From Rhodoferax ferrireducens (GTDB lineage: Bacteria; Pseudomonadota; Gammaproteobacteria; Burkholderiales; Burkholderiaceae_C), in contig NZ_QEII01000299.1 of assembly GCF_003347515.1 (NCBI RefSeq), positions 1 to 64,000 of the forward strand: a stretch of 64,000 nucleotides of DNA, given 5' to 3'. Below the pieces are notes generated by a model that had not been told where the DNA came from, did not search any database, and worked only from the letters and a program-made list of their open reading frames with translations. How positions within the stretch are numbered: the stretch's first letter is position 1; each line of letters starts with the position of its first letter. Of this stretch, positions 1 to 9,173 are shown one piece after another. The position numbers and the translations under genes were made by a program.

Positions 1-5
1 CCCCG

Positions 6-265
6 CCCCTCTCTCGCCCCGCCGGGCGAAAGAGGGGAGCCAACAGCCGTATTTGGCCGCGTTTTTTTAGGTAGCGAGTGCATCGTTAAGGGTTTGACCG
101 TTGAAATTTTGACTGTTGACGTTTTACCCGTGAGCTCGATTGCAACTCACGGGCCATCACCGCCTCCCTGCCAACGCACCAAAGCGCATGCACTGCCCAC
201 CAAAAGAAACCTAGCTAAATACGGCTGTTGGCCCCCCTCTTTCGCCCGGCGGGGCGAGAGAGGGG
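6..265. repeat. 49-bp inverted repeat around a 162-bp spacer; no gene in 1-320
   Basis: Bases 6-54 and 217-265 are reverse complements of each other with a single mismatch. Each arm is also a hairpin by itself: a 14-bp stem (CCCCTCT..CGCCC against GGGCGAAAGAGGGG, one mismatch) closed by a 4-base loop. The spacer has a smaller inverted repeat (CCGTGAG / CTCACGG) near 129-155. No plausible coding frame was seen in 1-320. The first five bases may belong to a gene outside the window. The element could end transcription of the operon on its right, or be a REP/MITE-like dispersed repeat. I cannot tell which from one copy. Confidence 0.8.
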
Positions 266-320
266 TTGGGGGAGTGAGTGGTGGAAGGTGAGGACTAAAG
301 AAAAGCGCTAAATCAAAAAC

Positions 321-1340
321 CTACTTAGCAGCCGCAGCCGCATCCCACACAACATGAGAATAAGCCGCCTTACCCGGATCCTTCTTGATCACCGGCGAGC
401 TCCCAGCCGCCAGCAGCACCTTCACCGTCCGCTCATAAGCCGCCGGCTCCAGGTACCCAATCTTCGCAGTCCCCGCATTGGTAATCAGCTTCGCCACGTT
501 TTCCATCTGGCGCTTCTGCACCTTCTCGGTTGCGCTACCCGACATGTCCGCCGCCACCACGATCTTGGCCGCTTCGGCCGGGTTCTTCACCGCGTCATTC
601 CAGCCCTTGAAAGTGGCCTTCAAGAACTTGCCCATGCGCGCCACAAAAGCCGGGTCTTTCAGCTTGGACTCCAGCACATACAAGCCGTCCTCCAGCGAAG
701 CCACGCCTTCCTTCTCATAGAAGAAAGTCACGAGATCGCTTTCCTTGACGCCCGCGTCCACCACCTGCCAGTACTCGTTGTAAATCATGGTCGAGATACA
801 CGCAGCCTGGTTCTGCAACAGCGGATCGACGTTGAAACCCTGCTTGAGGATCTTGATGTCGCTGTCCTTGTAGCCGAGCTTGGCCATCCAGTTCAGGAAC
901 GGGTACTCGTTGCCGCCGTACCAGACGCCCAGGGTCTTGCCCTTGAAGTCTTTCGGGCTGGTCACGCCGCTGGACTTTTTGCAGGTCAGCATCAGGCCGG
1001 ACTGGTTGAACACCTGCGCGATGTTGACCAGCGGCACGCCGGCTTCGCGCGCGGCGAGTGCGTCGGGCATCCAGTTCACCACCACGTCGGCGCCATTGCC
1101 GGCAATCACCTGCACCGGCGAGATGTCCGGGCCGCCCGGCTTGATGGTCACGTCCAGGCCCTCGGCCTTGTAATAGCCCTTGCTTTGCGCCACGTAGTAA
1201 CCGGCGAACTGCGCTTGCGGCAGCCATTTGAGCTGCACGGTGACCTTGTCCGCCGCGCTGGCGTTAACGCCGACGGTTGCGCCGCACACGGCCAGCACCG
1301 CCGCCAGCAGGCGGTTGGTGATCTTGCTAGAACGAATCAT
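321..1340 (-). CDS. ABC transporter periplasmic substrate-binding protein, NMT1/THI5-like
   Basis: 339-residue binding protein. The N-terminus is a Sec signal peptide of about 29 residues ending in NASA, and the mature protein opens with VQLKWLPQAQFAGYYVA, the hallmark of NMT1/THI5-like binding proteins (riboflavin, thiamine pyrimidine precursor, sulfonate and nitrate importers). The family catches a small ligand in the periplasm and hands it to two membrane subunits. It is the last gene of a four-gene minus-strand operon after the ATPase and two permeases. The ligand cannot be assigned: no thiamine or flavin biosynthesis gene is adjacent and I see no TPP or FMN riboswitch upstream of the operon. 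Confidence 0.88.
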   Translation of the reverse strand: MIRSSKITNRLLAAVLAVCGATVGVNASAADKVTVQLKWLPQAQFAGYYVAQSKGYYKAEGLDVTIKPGGPDISPVQVIAGNGADVVVNWMPDALAAREAGVPLVNIAQVFNQSGLMLTCKKSSGVTSPKDFKGKTLGVWYGGNEYPFLNWMAKLGYKDSDIKILKQGFNVDPLLQNQAACISTMIYNEYWQVVDAGVKESDLVTFFYEKEGVASLEDGLYVLESKLKDPAFVARMGKFLKATFKGWNDAVKNPAEAAKIVVAADMSGSATEKVQKRQMENVAKLITNAGTAKIGYLEPAAYERTVKVLLAAGSSPVIKKDPGKAAYSHVVWDAAAAAK

Positions 1341-1373
1341 GGAAAAGCTCCTTGGGTTGAGAAAACAAATGAA

Positions 1374-2321
1374 TCAACTTTCACGCACCGACGGGTGCCA
1401 GAAGGCAGCGCGGCGCTCCAGCTGCACCAGCACGGCGTAGGCCACCGAGCCGGTCACGGCCGCCACCACAATGGCGCCCCACACCAGCGGCATGTTCATG
1501 CGGGCGGCCTCGGTCGAAATGCGAAAGCCCAGGCCGGAGGTGGGCGAGCCAAAAAATTCGGCCACGATGGCACCGATCAGCGCCAGCGTGGCATTGACCT
1601 TGAGCGCGCCAAACATGAAGGGCAGCGCGGCCGGCAGGCGCAGGGCCAGCAGTGTGCGGCCGTAGCTGGCGGCGTAGCTGTACATCAGCTCGCGCTCCAG
1701 CTTGCCGGAGGCCTTGAGCCCGGCAAGCGTGGACACCAGCATCGGGAAAAACGTCATCAGCACCACCACGGCGGCCTTGGACTGCCACTCGAAACCAAAC
1801 CACATCACCGCGATGGGCGCAACCGCCACCAGCGGGATGGTGCTGGTGAGCGAGGCCAGGGGAAGGAGGCCGCGCTGCAGAAAGGGCATGCGGTCGATGG
1901 CCACGGCCACGGCAAAACCCAGGCCCGAGCCCAGCGCCCAGCCGATCAGCACAGCCTTGAGCACGGTCTGCACAAAGTCGCCCCACAGCGTGGGCCAGTG
2001 GCTGGCGAGGGATTGTGCGATCAGGCTCGGCGGCGGCAGCAAGACCCGGGGCACCTCGAACGCCACCACCAGCAGCTGCCAGAAGTAGATCACCCACACG
2101 CCAAACAGCGCGGCGGTCAGCATGCCGTAAACGCGCCGACCATCGAGCCGCGCCAGGCGCCGGATCGACTGCACGGCCAGCATCGCCAGCCCGCACGTGA
2201 TCAGCCAGAATGTTGCGTTCGGTGGCACTTCGCCCATGGCTGCCGGCGTCTGCAACAACAGTGCTGCGAAGCCCAGGCAGGCAGCGATCAAGATAGCGGT
2301 GCTTTGGGTTGCGCGCTTCAT
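1374..2321 (-). CDS. ABC transporter permease (SsuC/TauC-type)
   Basis: 315-residue inner-membrane permease with six or seven hydrophobic segments. It has the binding-protein-dependent transport loop in the C-terminal half (residues near SYAASYGRTLLALRLPAALP, the EAA-like coupling helix). Its start overlaps the stop of the upstream permease by four bases, so the two are likely translationally coupled and form a heterodimeric channel. This differs from the usual single-permease SsuABC or TauABC layout. The binding protein follows 33 bases downstream. An N-terminal extension with two extra hydrophobic stretches (about residues 7-45) precedes the core domain. Confidence 0.88.
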   Translation of the reverse strand: MKRATQSTAILIAACLGFAALLLQTPAAMGEVPPNATFWLITCGLAMLAVQSIRRLARLDGRRVYGMLTAALFGVWVIYFWQLLVVAFEVPRVLLPPPSLIAQSLASHWPTLWGDFVQTVLKAVLIGWALGSGLGFAVAVAIDRMPFLQRGLLPLASLTSTIPLVAVAPIAVMWFGFEWQSKAAVVVLMTFFPMLVSTLAGLKASGKLERELMYSYAASYGRTLLALRLPAALPFMFGALKVNATLALIGAIVAEFFGSPTSGLGFRISTEAARMNMPLVWGAIVVAAVTGSVAYAVLVQLERRAAFWHPSVRES

Positions 2322-3217
2322 GGCTGGCTCCGGTGGCGCAACACGAGACGTTCAATCAGCGCGACCACACTGGTCAGCGCCAGACCCAGCAGGGCCGACA
2401 TTACCAGCGCGGACCAGATTTGAATGGTGTTGCCGTAATAAGAGCCGGTCAGCAAGCGTGCGCCCAGGCCTGCCACGGCGCCCGTCGGCAACTCGGCCAC
2501 CATCGCGCCGACCAGGCCGGCGGCGATGCCCACGCGCAAGGCTGGAAATAGAAACGGCAGGGCAGCCGGCAGGCGCAGCAGCCACAAAGCCTGCCAGCGC
2601 GTAGCGGCATAGGTGTGCATCATCTCGGTCTCGATGGTCTGGGGCGAGCGCAGGCCCTGCACCATGGCCACGGTCACGGGGAAGAAGCACAAGTACATGG
2701 CGATCACCGCCTTCGGCGCGACACCGGCAAAACCCAGGCTGCCCAGAATCACCAACACGATGGGCGCAATCGCCAGCACCGGCACGGTTTGCGAAGCCAC
2801 GATCCAGGGCAGCAAGGCCCGGTCCAGCGTGCGCGAGTGGACGATGCACACCGACAGAAACAACCCCAAGGCGGTGCCCATCACAAAACCCCACAGCGTG
2901 GATTCGGCCGTGACCGCGACGTGAAAGAGAAGGTTGCGCGGTGAGTCCAACGGCCAGTCCACGAGGCTGGACCAGAAATCGAGCGCCACCTGGTGCGGCG
3001 CCGGCAGCACTGGGCGCTCCATCGCCAGGGTGGCGGCCAACAAGTCTTGCCAGGTCCATGCCCCATCGGCGGGCAATACGCGCTCGATCGCGCCCGGCGC
3101 GTTGAGCACCCAGGCGCCGACATACCAAGCCAGCAGCACCGCGAACAACATGACGGTGACCGGCAAGCCCTGCTGCCTGAAGCGCGCCAGGCGGCTCTTC
3201 AAGACGGCCTCAGTCAT
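2318..3217 (-). CDS. ABC transporter permease (second, SsuC/TauC-type)
   Basis: 299-residue permease starting MTEAVLKSRLARF. An in-frame ATG at 3319 would add 34 residues rich in Arg and Cys inside the ATPase gene. The start at 3217 overlaps the ATPase stop by only eight bases and gives a normal length, so I prefer it. It has the conserved cytoplasmic coupling loop (TYAATRWQALWLLRLPAALP) matching the one in the neighbouring permease. The two permeases are clearly related but divergent, which suggests an obligate pair rather than a recent duplication. Confidence 0.85.
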   Translation of the reverse strand: MTEAVLKSRLARFRQQGLPVTVMLFAVLLAWYVGAWVLNAPGAIERVLPADGAWTWQDLLAATLAMERPVLPAPHQVALDFWSSLVDWPLDSPRNLLFHVAVTAESTLWGFVMGTALGLFLSVCIVHSRTLDRALLPWIVASQTVPVLAIAPIVLVILGSLGFAGVAPKAVIAMYLCFFPVTVAMVQGLRSPQTIETEMMHTYAATRWQALWLLRLPAALPFLFPALRVGIAAGLVGAMVAELPTGAVAGLGARLLTGSYYGNTIQIWSALVMSALLGLALTSVVALIERLVLRHRSQP

Positions 3218-4037
3218 GGTGGCCATCAGCCAGCGCTTCGCGCACCGCGTGCGCCACGTCGATGAAGGCCGTGGTGTCACGCAGGCCCAGATGCCGCGCA
3301 TCTGGCAGTGGCGAGTCAATCACCTTGACGATGCGCCCCGGGCGCGGCGACATCACGACGATGCGCGTGGCCAGGTACACGGCTTCAGCAATCGAGTGGG
3401 TGACGAACACCACGGTGCGACGCTCTCGCTGCCACAGCTGCTGCAACTGCTCGTTGAGCCGGTCGCGCGTGATCTCGTCCAGCGCGCCAAAAGGCTCGTC
3501 CATCATCAGAATCTTCGGCTCGAACGACAGCGCACGCGCAATCGACACGCGCTGCTGCATGCCGCCGGACAGCTGCCACGGGTACTTACCCTCAAAGCCG
3601 GTCAGGCCGACCCGCGCCAGATGCGCCAGTGCAATGCTTTTGCTGTCGGCCTTGGAGCGGCCCTGAATCTGCAGCGGCAAGGTCACGTTGGCCAGCACCG
3701 TGCGCCACGGGAACAGGGCCGGCGCCTGGAACACATAGCCGTAAGCGCGCGCCAGCCGGGCTTCGTGCGGCGTGACGCCATTGACCAGCACCTGACCGGC
3801 GCTGATTTTTTCGAGGTCGGCAATCACGCGCATCAGGGTGGTCTTGCCGCAACCCGAGGGGCCGATCAGCGCGACGAACTCGCCTTCGCGGATGTCCAGG
3901 TCAATGTCGCTGAGTGCATGGACCGGTGAATCGGTCTCGGCCTGGTAGATCACACTGGCGTTGCGGACTTCGACTGCCAGTCGCGCGCTGGCCAGGGGCG
4001 TGGCAGCAAGCGACGACAGCACTTCAGGATTTTTCAT
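3210..4037 (-). CDS. ABC transporter ATP-binding protein (nitrate/sulfonate/taurine type)
   Basis: 275-residue ATPase, first gene of the operon. It has Walker A GPSGCGKTT, signature LSGGMQQRVSIARAL, Walker B ILMMDEPFGALDE and switch histidine in VFVTHSIAEAV, all in SsuB/TauB-like spacing. I start it at MKNPEVLSS (4037). The longer reading from 4109 adds 24 basic residues with no family counterpart. It energises the two-permease importer below it. An SsuB-like assignment fits the fold class but does not reveal the substrate. Confidence 0.9.
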   Translation of the reverse strand: MKNPEVLSSLAATPLASARLAVEVRNASVIYQAETDSPVHALSDIDLDIREGEFVALIGPSGCGKTTLMRVIADLEKISAGQVLVNGVTPHEARLARAYGYVFQAPALFPWRTVLANVTLPLQIQGRSKADSKSIALAHLARVGLTGFEGKYPWQLSGGMQQRVSIARALSFEPKILMMDEPFGALDEITRDRLNEQLQQLWQRERRTVVFVTHSIAEAVYLATRIVVMSPRPGRIVKVIDSPLPDARHLGLRDTTAFIDVAHAVREALADGHHD

Positions 4038-4096
4038 GAACAGGCACGATAGTTGGGTGACTTGCACCACAATGAAGCGGCGCAACCGGGAAGCTA

Positions 4097-4132
4097 ACCA
4101 ATTGGTCAACTTATTCTAGCGATGCATGCTAG
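4097..4132. promoter_or_regulatory. Possible operator region upstream of the NMT1-type operon
   Basis: The gap between the divergent ATPase operon and the hybrid kinase (4038-4253) contains a perfect 10-bp palindrome, ACCAATTGGT (4097-4106). Just beside it is CTAGC-N7-GCTAG (4116-4132). Dyads of this kind are common repressor sites, but no regulator gene sits next to the operon, so the link is inference. No riboswitch-like fold was recognised in this gap. Confidence 0.25.
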
Positions 4133-4253
4133 TTTCGTGCCACAAATATCATCAGGGTTTGTACCGCCCTTCATAAGGGAAGTGGCCCTGCATCGCGACG
4201 ATGTCCGCGTGGCCCTTTCAGGTGATGTGCCATGATGCCCCTCTGGGCATCCC

Positions 4254-7200
4254 ATGGCACAGAATAAAACCACCCTGACAAGCATGTCGCTGCATAGATT
4301 CCTGACACGGTTGATTTGGCTGTGCGTATTGCCTTTGGTCGTGCTGGCGGCCTATCTGGCCATCGAGGATGTCCGCAGGGGACACAACGAGCGCAATCGG
4401 GACGCCGAAAACCTGGCAAGAAACCTTGTCTCCGTGATTGACCAAGGCCTGAGCGCGCGCATCGGTGCCCTGCACATGCTGGCCGTGTCACCACTCGCCG
4501 ACCAGGTCCCGCGCTGGCTGGAGTTCTACGAAGCAGCGCAGGGCTTCCACCAGAGTTTCGGCAGCCATGTCATCTTTTCCGATCCGCAGAGGCGCATGTT
4601 GTTCAACACACGCATGCCCTTCGGCGCTGCCCCGACCCTGATGCCGCAACACAAGGGGCGTGGCGCGACGCTAATGACACTGCAGACCGGCCAACCCGCC
4701 GTTGGCGATGTCTTTCTCGGCCCGATCGCCAACGAACCCGTGGTTGGCATAGCCGTGCCCGGCCTGCGCGACGGCAAGACGGCCTTTGTCGTCAGTACCA
4801 CCGTCGAGATCCACCAGTTCCAGCCCTACCTTGAGCAGATGGCACTGCCATCCGGGTGGTCCCTCGCCCTGCTTGACGGCACGGGCGAGACCATGGCCCG
4901 CCGCGGGCCGCCCGGCATCAGTACCGGCCCCGACCACGATACCGCCAGGCGTTTCGTCGCCAAATCGTCCGCGGCGCCATGGTCTGTGGTGCTCGAGATT
5001 CCGCGCAGCACTTATCTTGCGCCGCTGGTCGAGGCCGGCGCCACGCTAGCGATCGCCCTCCTGGGCGCCACCCTGGCCGGGGTGATTGGTGGCGCCATCG
5101 CCAGCCGCCGGCTTGGAAGATCGGTCGCGTTGCTCGCGAACACACCAGCGCCGGGGGCGCCGGGGCCAAGCATCACCGAAATTGCCGCCGTGCGCCGCCA
5201 GCTCGATGAATCGTTTGATGCGCGCGCACAAGCCGATGCGGCCAGGCGCGACAGTGAGCAACGCTTTCGCGCCACCTTCGAGCAGGCGGCAGTGGGTATT
5301 TCACTGGTCGCGCCGGAAGGAAGCTTTCTGCTGGTAAACCAGAAACTGTGTGACATCGTCGCTTACCCCCGGAACGAGCTGTCGAGCAAAACCTTTCAGG
5401 ACATCACTCACCCGGACGACCTTGATGCCGATCTCAACTGTGTGCGGCAGATCCTGGCCGGCGAGATCGCAAGCTACTCGCTGGAGAAGCGCTACATCCG
5501 CAAAGACGGCGCCATCACCTGGATCAATCTCAGCGTTGCCCTGGTGCGTCACCCTGATGGCAGCCCCGACTATTTCATCTCGGTGGTCGAGGACATTCAG
5601 CGCCGCAAGACCGCGGAGGCCGCGTTGCAGGCCAGCAAGGCCGCGCTGCAGGAGGCGCAGCGCGTGGCCGGTCTCGGTAGCTGGAGCTGGAACCTGCGGA
5701 CTGGCGAACACGCCTGGTCGGAGGGCATGTACCTGATCTATGGCCGCGACCCCGGCTTACCGCCGGCGGTTTATCCGGAAGTTCTGACGTATTTCACGCC
5801 CGACAGCTGGGCCCAGCTCCAGGTGGCCGTGGAGACGGGTCGGGCGCAGGGCATGCCTTACGAGTGCGATGCCGAGGTCGTGCGCGCCGACGGCACCCAC
5901 CGATGGGTCATCTTCTGCAGCGAAGCCCTGCGCGACGCCGACGGCACGGTGGTGGAGCTCCATGGCACGGTGCAGGACATCACCGAGCGAAAACAGGCCG
6001 CGCAGGTGCTGCGCGAACTCAACACCAGCCTGGAACAGCGCGTGGCGCAGCGCACCGCCGAACTGACGGCCGCCCTCACGGACAGCACACTATCGCGCGA
6101 ACGCCTGCAGGTCGAGATGAATGAACACCAGCGCACGGTGGCGGGTTTGCGACTGGCATTTGAGGGCGCGAGTGCCGCCGGCTACGAGTGGAACAGCGAA
6201 ACCGGGGTGGATATCTGGTCGGACGAACTCTGGGCACTGCTGGGGCTGGAGCCCAACTCCGCGCCAGCGTGCCACGAGACCTGGCGGCAGGCGGTGCATC
6301 CCGATGACCGGGAACGCATCGAGTTGGTCATTGCGGCGGCGGTGGCCCGGGGCGCCGAATACGAAGACGAATGGCGGGTCAATTTGCCGCCGGGTACGGT
6401 CCCGCGCTGGTTGCTGGGCCGTGCCCGCCCGGTGCCGGAAGCCGATGGCAGGGTGGTCCGCTACCGCGGCATCGTCATGGATATCTCCAAGCGCAGGCAG
6501 GCCGAACTGACCCTGGAACTGTACCGGGCCCATCTGGAAGAGCGGGTCGCCGAACGTACCGCTGAACTGTCTGACGCCGAGGCCGAACAGAGGCGGCTTA
6601 ACCGCGCCCTGCGCCTGCTCAGTGAATGCAACATTACCCTGATCCACGCCAAAGACGAAGGCCAACTGCTGGACGAGTTGTGTCGCCTGGTGGTTGAGAC
6701 TGGCGGCTACCTGATGGCCTGGGTTGGCGTGGCGGAGCAGGACATCGCCAAATCCGTGCGTGCCGTCGCCAAATCCGGCTACGAAGAGGGCTACCTGGAC
6801 AACATCCGTGTTTCCTGGGACAGCGAGCAGGACATCGGACTCGGGCCGACAGGCACGGCCATCCGCACCGGCGCCACCCAGGTCAACCAGAACTGCTGGA
6901 CCAACCCGAAGATGACGCCCTGGCGCGAAGCCGCACTCAAACGTGGATACCAATCGAGCGTGGCGTTGCCCCTCGTCATTGACAAGCAAATCCTGGGCGC
7001 CCTGACGCTTTATTCGGCTGAGCCGGAAGTGTTTGGCATGGAGGAGGTGCAGTTGCTGGAGGAATTGGCCAGCGACATGTCTTACGGCCTTCAGTCGCTG
7101 CGCGCGCGCAGCGAACTTGAACGCTACCAGCAGCGACTTGAAGCGCTGGTCGCGCAACGCACCCACGAGATTGCAGCATTGAATATCGAACTGGTGGCAA

Positions 7201-9173
7201 AGGCGCGGGACGCGGATTCGGCCAACCTCGCCAAGGGCGCCTTCCTGGCCACCATGAGCCACGAGCTTCGCACCCCGCTGATTGCCGTGGTCGGCCTGGC
7301 GGGACTGCTGGCCGACTCACCCCTGAATCGCCGCCAGCGCGAATACGCGGACAACATCCAGTTGTCGGCGCAGGCCTTGCGTGCGCTCATCGACGACATT
7401 CTGGATTTCTCCAAGATCGAGGCCAGGGCACTGCGGCTGGAGCAGGCGCCCTTCTCCTTGAACGCCATCCTGCGCACCACGGCAGCGGTCGTCGGTGTCG
7501 GCCTGCGCAGTAAACCCATCGAAGCCTTGTTTGACGTGCCGCGAGACATTCCTGACGCACTGGTCGGGGACTCCTTGCGGCTGCAGCAGATCCTTCTGAA
7601 TCTGACCAGCAATGCGGTCAAATTCACCGAGGCGGGCGTCATCGTGGTGTCGGTGCGCTGTCTCGCCCGCCAGGACGGACAGGTGACGCTGCAATTCGCC
7701 GTTCGCGATACGGGTATCGGCATCGCAAGCGAACAATTGGGGCCCATTTTTGAGGGCTTCACCCAAGCCAACCCGTCGATCAGCCGCCTGTACGGCGGCT
7801 CCGGGCTGGGACTGAGCATCAGCGTCCGGCTCGCCGAGCTGATGGGCGGCCGGATCGATGTCAACAGCACCTTGGGGTGGGGTAGCGAATTCCGTCTCGG
7901 CGTGCCACTGACCCTGGGCATTGGCGCTCCCATGGCCGCGAAGGAGGAAATCCCGTCGGCTCTGAGCATCCTGATCATTGATGACCACGGACTGGCCCGG
8001 GACATCCTGGCGCAGACCTGCGCCTCCTTTGGCTGGCAGGCGACCGCCGTCGACTCCGGCGCGGCGGGCCTGGATGAACTGCGCCGCAGCGTGGCGCAAG
8101 GTCGCGATTACGACCTCGTCCTGCTCGACTGGCGCATGCCCGGCATGGATGGCATCGAGATGCTCAGACAGGCGTATGCCACGCCGGACATCGGCCTGCC
8201 GCTGGTGGTCCTGATGGCGTCCATTTTTGAGCTGGAGCAGGCGGTGGCGGCCAGCGATGATCTCTACCTCGACGGGATCGCGGCCAAGCCGATGACGCCG
8301 ACCAGCCTGTATGACGCCGTGGTGCGGGCGTATTCAGGCGAATTCATCGGCAATGTGACGCTCCTGGGCAAGACCGACCGGCGGCTCTCCGGCATGCGCC
8401 TGCTGGTCGCCGAGGACAATGAACTCAACCAGGAGGTGATCGAGCAGATCCTCACCCGCGCCGGGGCCGAGGTCGTGATGGCCGCCGACGGACTGGCCGC
8501 GGTGAGGGCCCTGAAGGTGCCCGGAGCGCATTTCGATGCGGTCCTCATGGACATCCAGATGCCGGTCATGGACGGCTATGCCGCCACCCAAATCATTCGT
8601 GAGCAGATGGGGAAAGTCGATCTGCCCATCATCGCGGTCACGGCGTTTGCCCGCCCGGAGGACCGCGAAAGAACCCGGCTCGCGGGCATGGTGGGCCATA
8701 TTGTCAAACCACTCGACGTCGAGGATTTGCTCGACATCGTGGACAAGGAACGCCACAGTTTTTCGGGCACCTCTGCTGCCAGACCGGCCCCCGTACCGCC
8801 AGCCCTGACAGATGAAATTCAATTGCCGGGGCTGGATCTCCCCACAGGGCTGCAAGCCTTCGGCGGCGACCGGAAAAAGTACAGTGAGCTGTTGCACAAG
8901 CTCCTCGCGCAGCACGGGGGCGACGCGGATGAGGCCCGTCGCCTGTTCTGCGCCGAAAACCCACAGGGCGCAGTCAAACTCCTGCATGGCCTGAGCGGCG
9001 TGGCCAGCATTCTGCAGGCCACTGAACTGGCGCGTCTGGCGCAAACGACTGAGAGGGCCTTGCTGGACGACAAGGCGGACGTGATGCTGCCCTTGTTCGA
9101 TGAACTTCACGTGGCCATGCGTACCCTTGAGATGTCCATCGAGCAACTTGACGTGCTGTGGGCCATCGCTTAA
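4254..9173 (+). CDS. Hybrid sensor histidine kinase, three PAS, GAF, two receivers, HPt
   Basis: 1639-residue multidomain kinase at the inner membrane. Order seen: TM helix about 18-38, periplasmic sensor region to about 257, TM helix about 258-286, PAS 335-455, PAS 470-585, coiled segment, PAS 632-750, GAF about 784-940, HisKA with phospho-acceptor His1003 in MSHELRTP, HATPase (N box LLNLTSNAVKF near 1110, G box GGSGLGLS near 1181), receiver 1 with Asp1292 (LLDWRMPG), receiver 2 with Asp1433 (LMDIQMPVMDG), C-terminal HPt with His1578 (LLHGLSGVASILQA). So the full His-Asp-His relay is in one chain. No response regulator is adjacent, so its output partner is elsewhere. ATG at 4254 has no strong ribosome site; ATG at 4284 is the alternative. 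Its end overlaps the convergent hemerythrin gene by four bases. Confidence 0.93.
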   Translation: MAQNKTTLTSMSLHRFLTRLIWLCVLPLVVLAAYLAIEDVRRGHNERNRDAENLARNLVSVIDQGLSARIGALHMLAVSPLADQVPRWLEFYEAAQGFHQSFGSHVIFSDPQRRMLFNTRMPFGAAPTLMPQHKGRGATLMTLQTGQPAVGDVFLGPIANEPVVGIAVPGLRDGKTAFVVSTTVEIHQFQPYLEQMALPSGWSLALLDGTGETMARRGPPGISTGPDHDTARRFVAKSSAAPWSVVLEIPRSTYLAPLVEAGATLAIALLGATLAGVIGGAIASRRLGRSVALLANTPAPGAPGPSITEIAAVRRQLDESFDARAQADAARRDSEQRFRATFEQAAVGISLVAPEGSFLLVNQKLCDIVAYPRNELSSKTFQDITHPDDLDADLNCVRQILAGEIASYSLEKRYIRKDGAITWINLSVALVRHPDGSPDYFISVVEDIQRRKTAEAALQASKAALQEAQRVAGLGSWSWNLRTGEHAWSEGMYLIYGRDPGLPPAVYPEVLTYFTPDSWAQLQVAVETGRAQGMPYECDAEVVRADGTHRWVIFCSEALRDADGTVVELHGTVQDITERKQAAQVLRELNTSLEQRVAQRTAELTAALTDSTLSRERLQVEMNEHQRTVAGLRLAFEGASAAGYEWNSETGVDIWSDELWALLGLEPNSAPACHETWRQAVHPDDRERIELVIAAAVARGAEYEDEWRVNLPPGTVPRWLLGRARPVPEADGRVVRYRGIVMDISKRRQAELTLELYRAHLEERVAERTAELSDAEAEQRRLNRALRLLSECNITLIHAKDEGQLLDELCRLVVETGGYLMAWVGVAEQDIAKSVRAVAKSGYEEGYLDNIRVSWDSEQDIGLGPTGTAIRTGATQVNQNCWTNPKMTPWREAALKRGYQSSVALPLVIDKQILGALTLYSAEPEVFGMEEVQLLEELASDMSYGLQSLRARSELERYQQRLEALVAQRTHEIAALNIELVAKARDADSANLAKGAFLATMSHELRTPLIAVVGLAGLLADSPLNRRQREYADNIQLSAQALRALIDDILDFSKIEARALRLEQAPFSLNAILRTTAAVVGVGLRSKPIEALFDVPRDIPDALVGDSLRLQQILLNLTSNAVKFTEAGVIVVSVRCLARQDGQVTLQFAVRDTGIGIASEQLGPIFEGFTQANPSISRLYGGSGLGLSISVRLAELMGGRIDVNSTLGWGSEFRLGVPLTLGIGAPMAAKEEIPSALSILIIDDHGLARDILAQTCASFGWQATAVDSGAAGLDELRRSVAQGRDYDLVLLDWRMPGMDGIEMLRQAYATPDIGLPLVVLMASIFELEQAVAASDDLYLDGIAAKPMTPTSLYDAVVRAYSGEFIGNVTLLGKTDRRLSGMRLLVAEDNELNQEVIEQILTRAGAEVVMAADGLAAVRALKVPGAHFDAVLMDIQMPVMDGYAATQIIREQMGKVDLPIIAVTAFARPEDRERTRLAGMVGHIVKPLDVEDLLDIVDKERHSFSGTSAARPAPVPPALTDEIQLPGLDLPTGLQAFGGDRKKYSELLHKLLAQHGGDADEARRLFCAENPQGAVKLLHGLSGVASILQATELARLAQTTERALLDDKADVMLPLFDELHVAMRTLEMSIEQLDVLWAIA

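Noticed and set aside
354..2423. 689-codon open frame on the plus strand across the NMT1-type operon
   Set aside because: Antisense to three convincing transporter genes; its Arg/His-rich translation is the usual shadow of G+C-rich codon bias and has no family motif.
4038..4253. Possible thiamine or flavin riboswitch upstream of the NMT1-type operon
   Set aside because: None of the conserved TPP or FMN core segments could be found in either orientation; only small palindromes.
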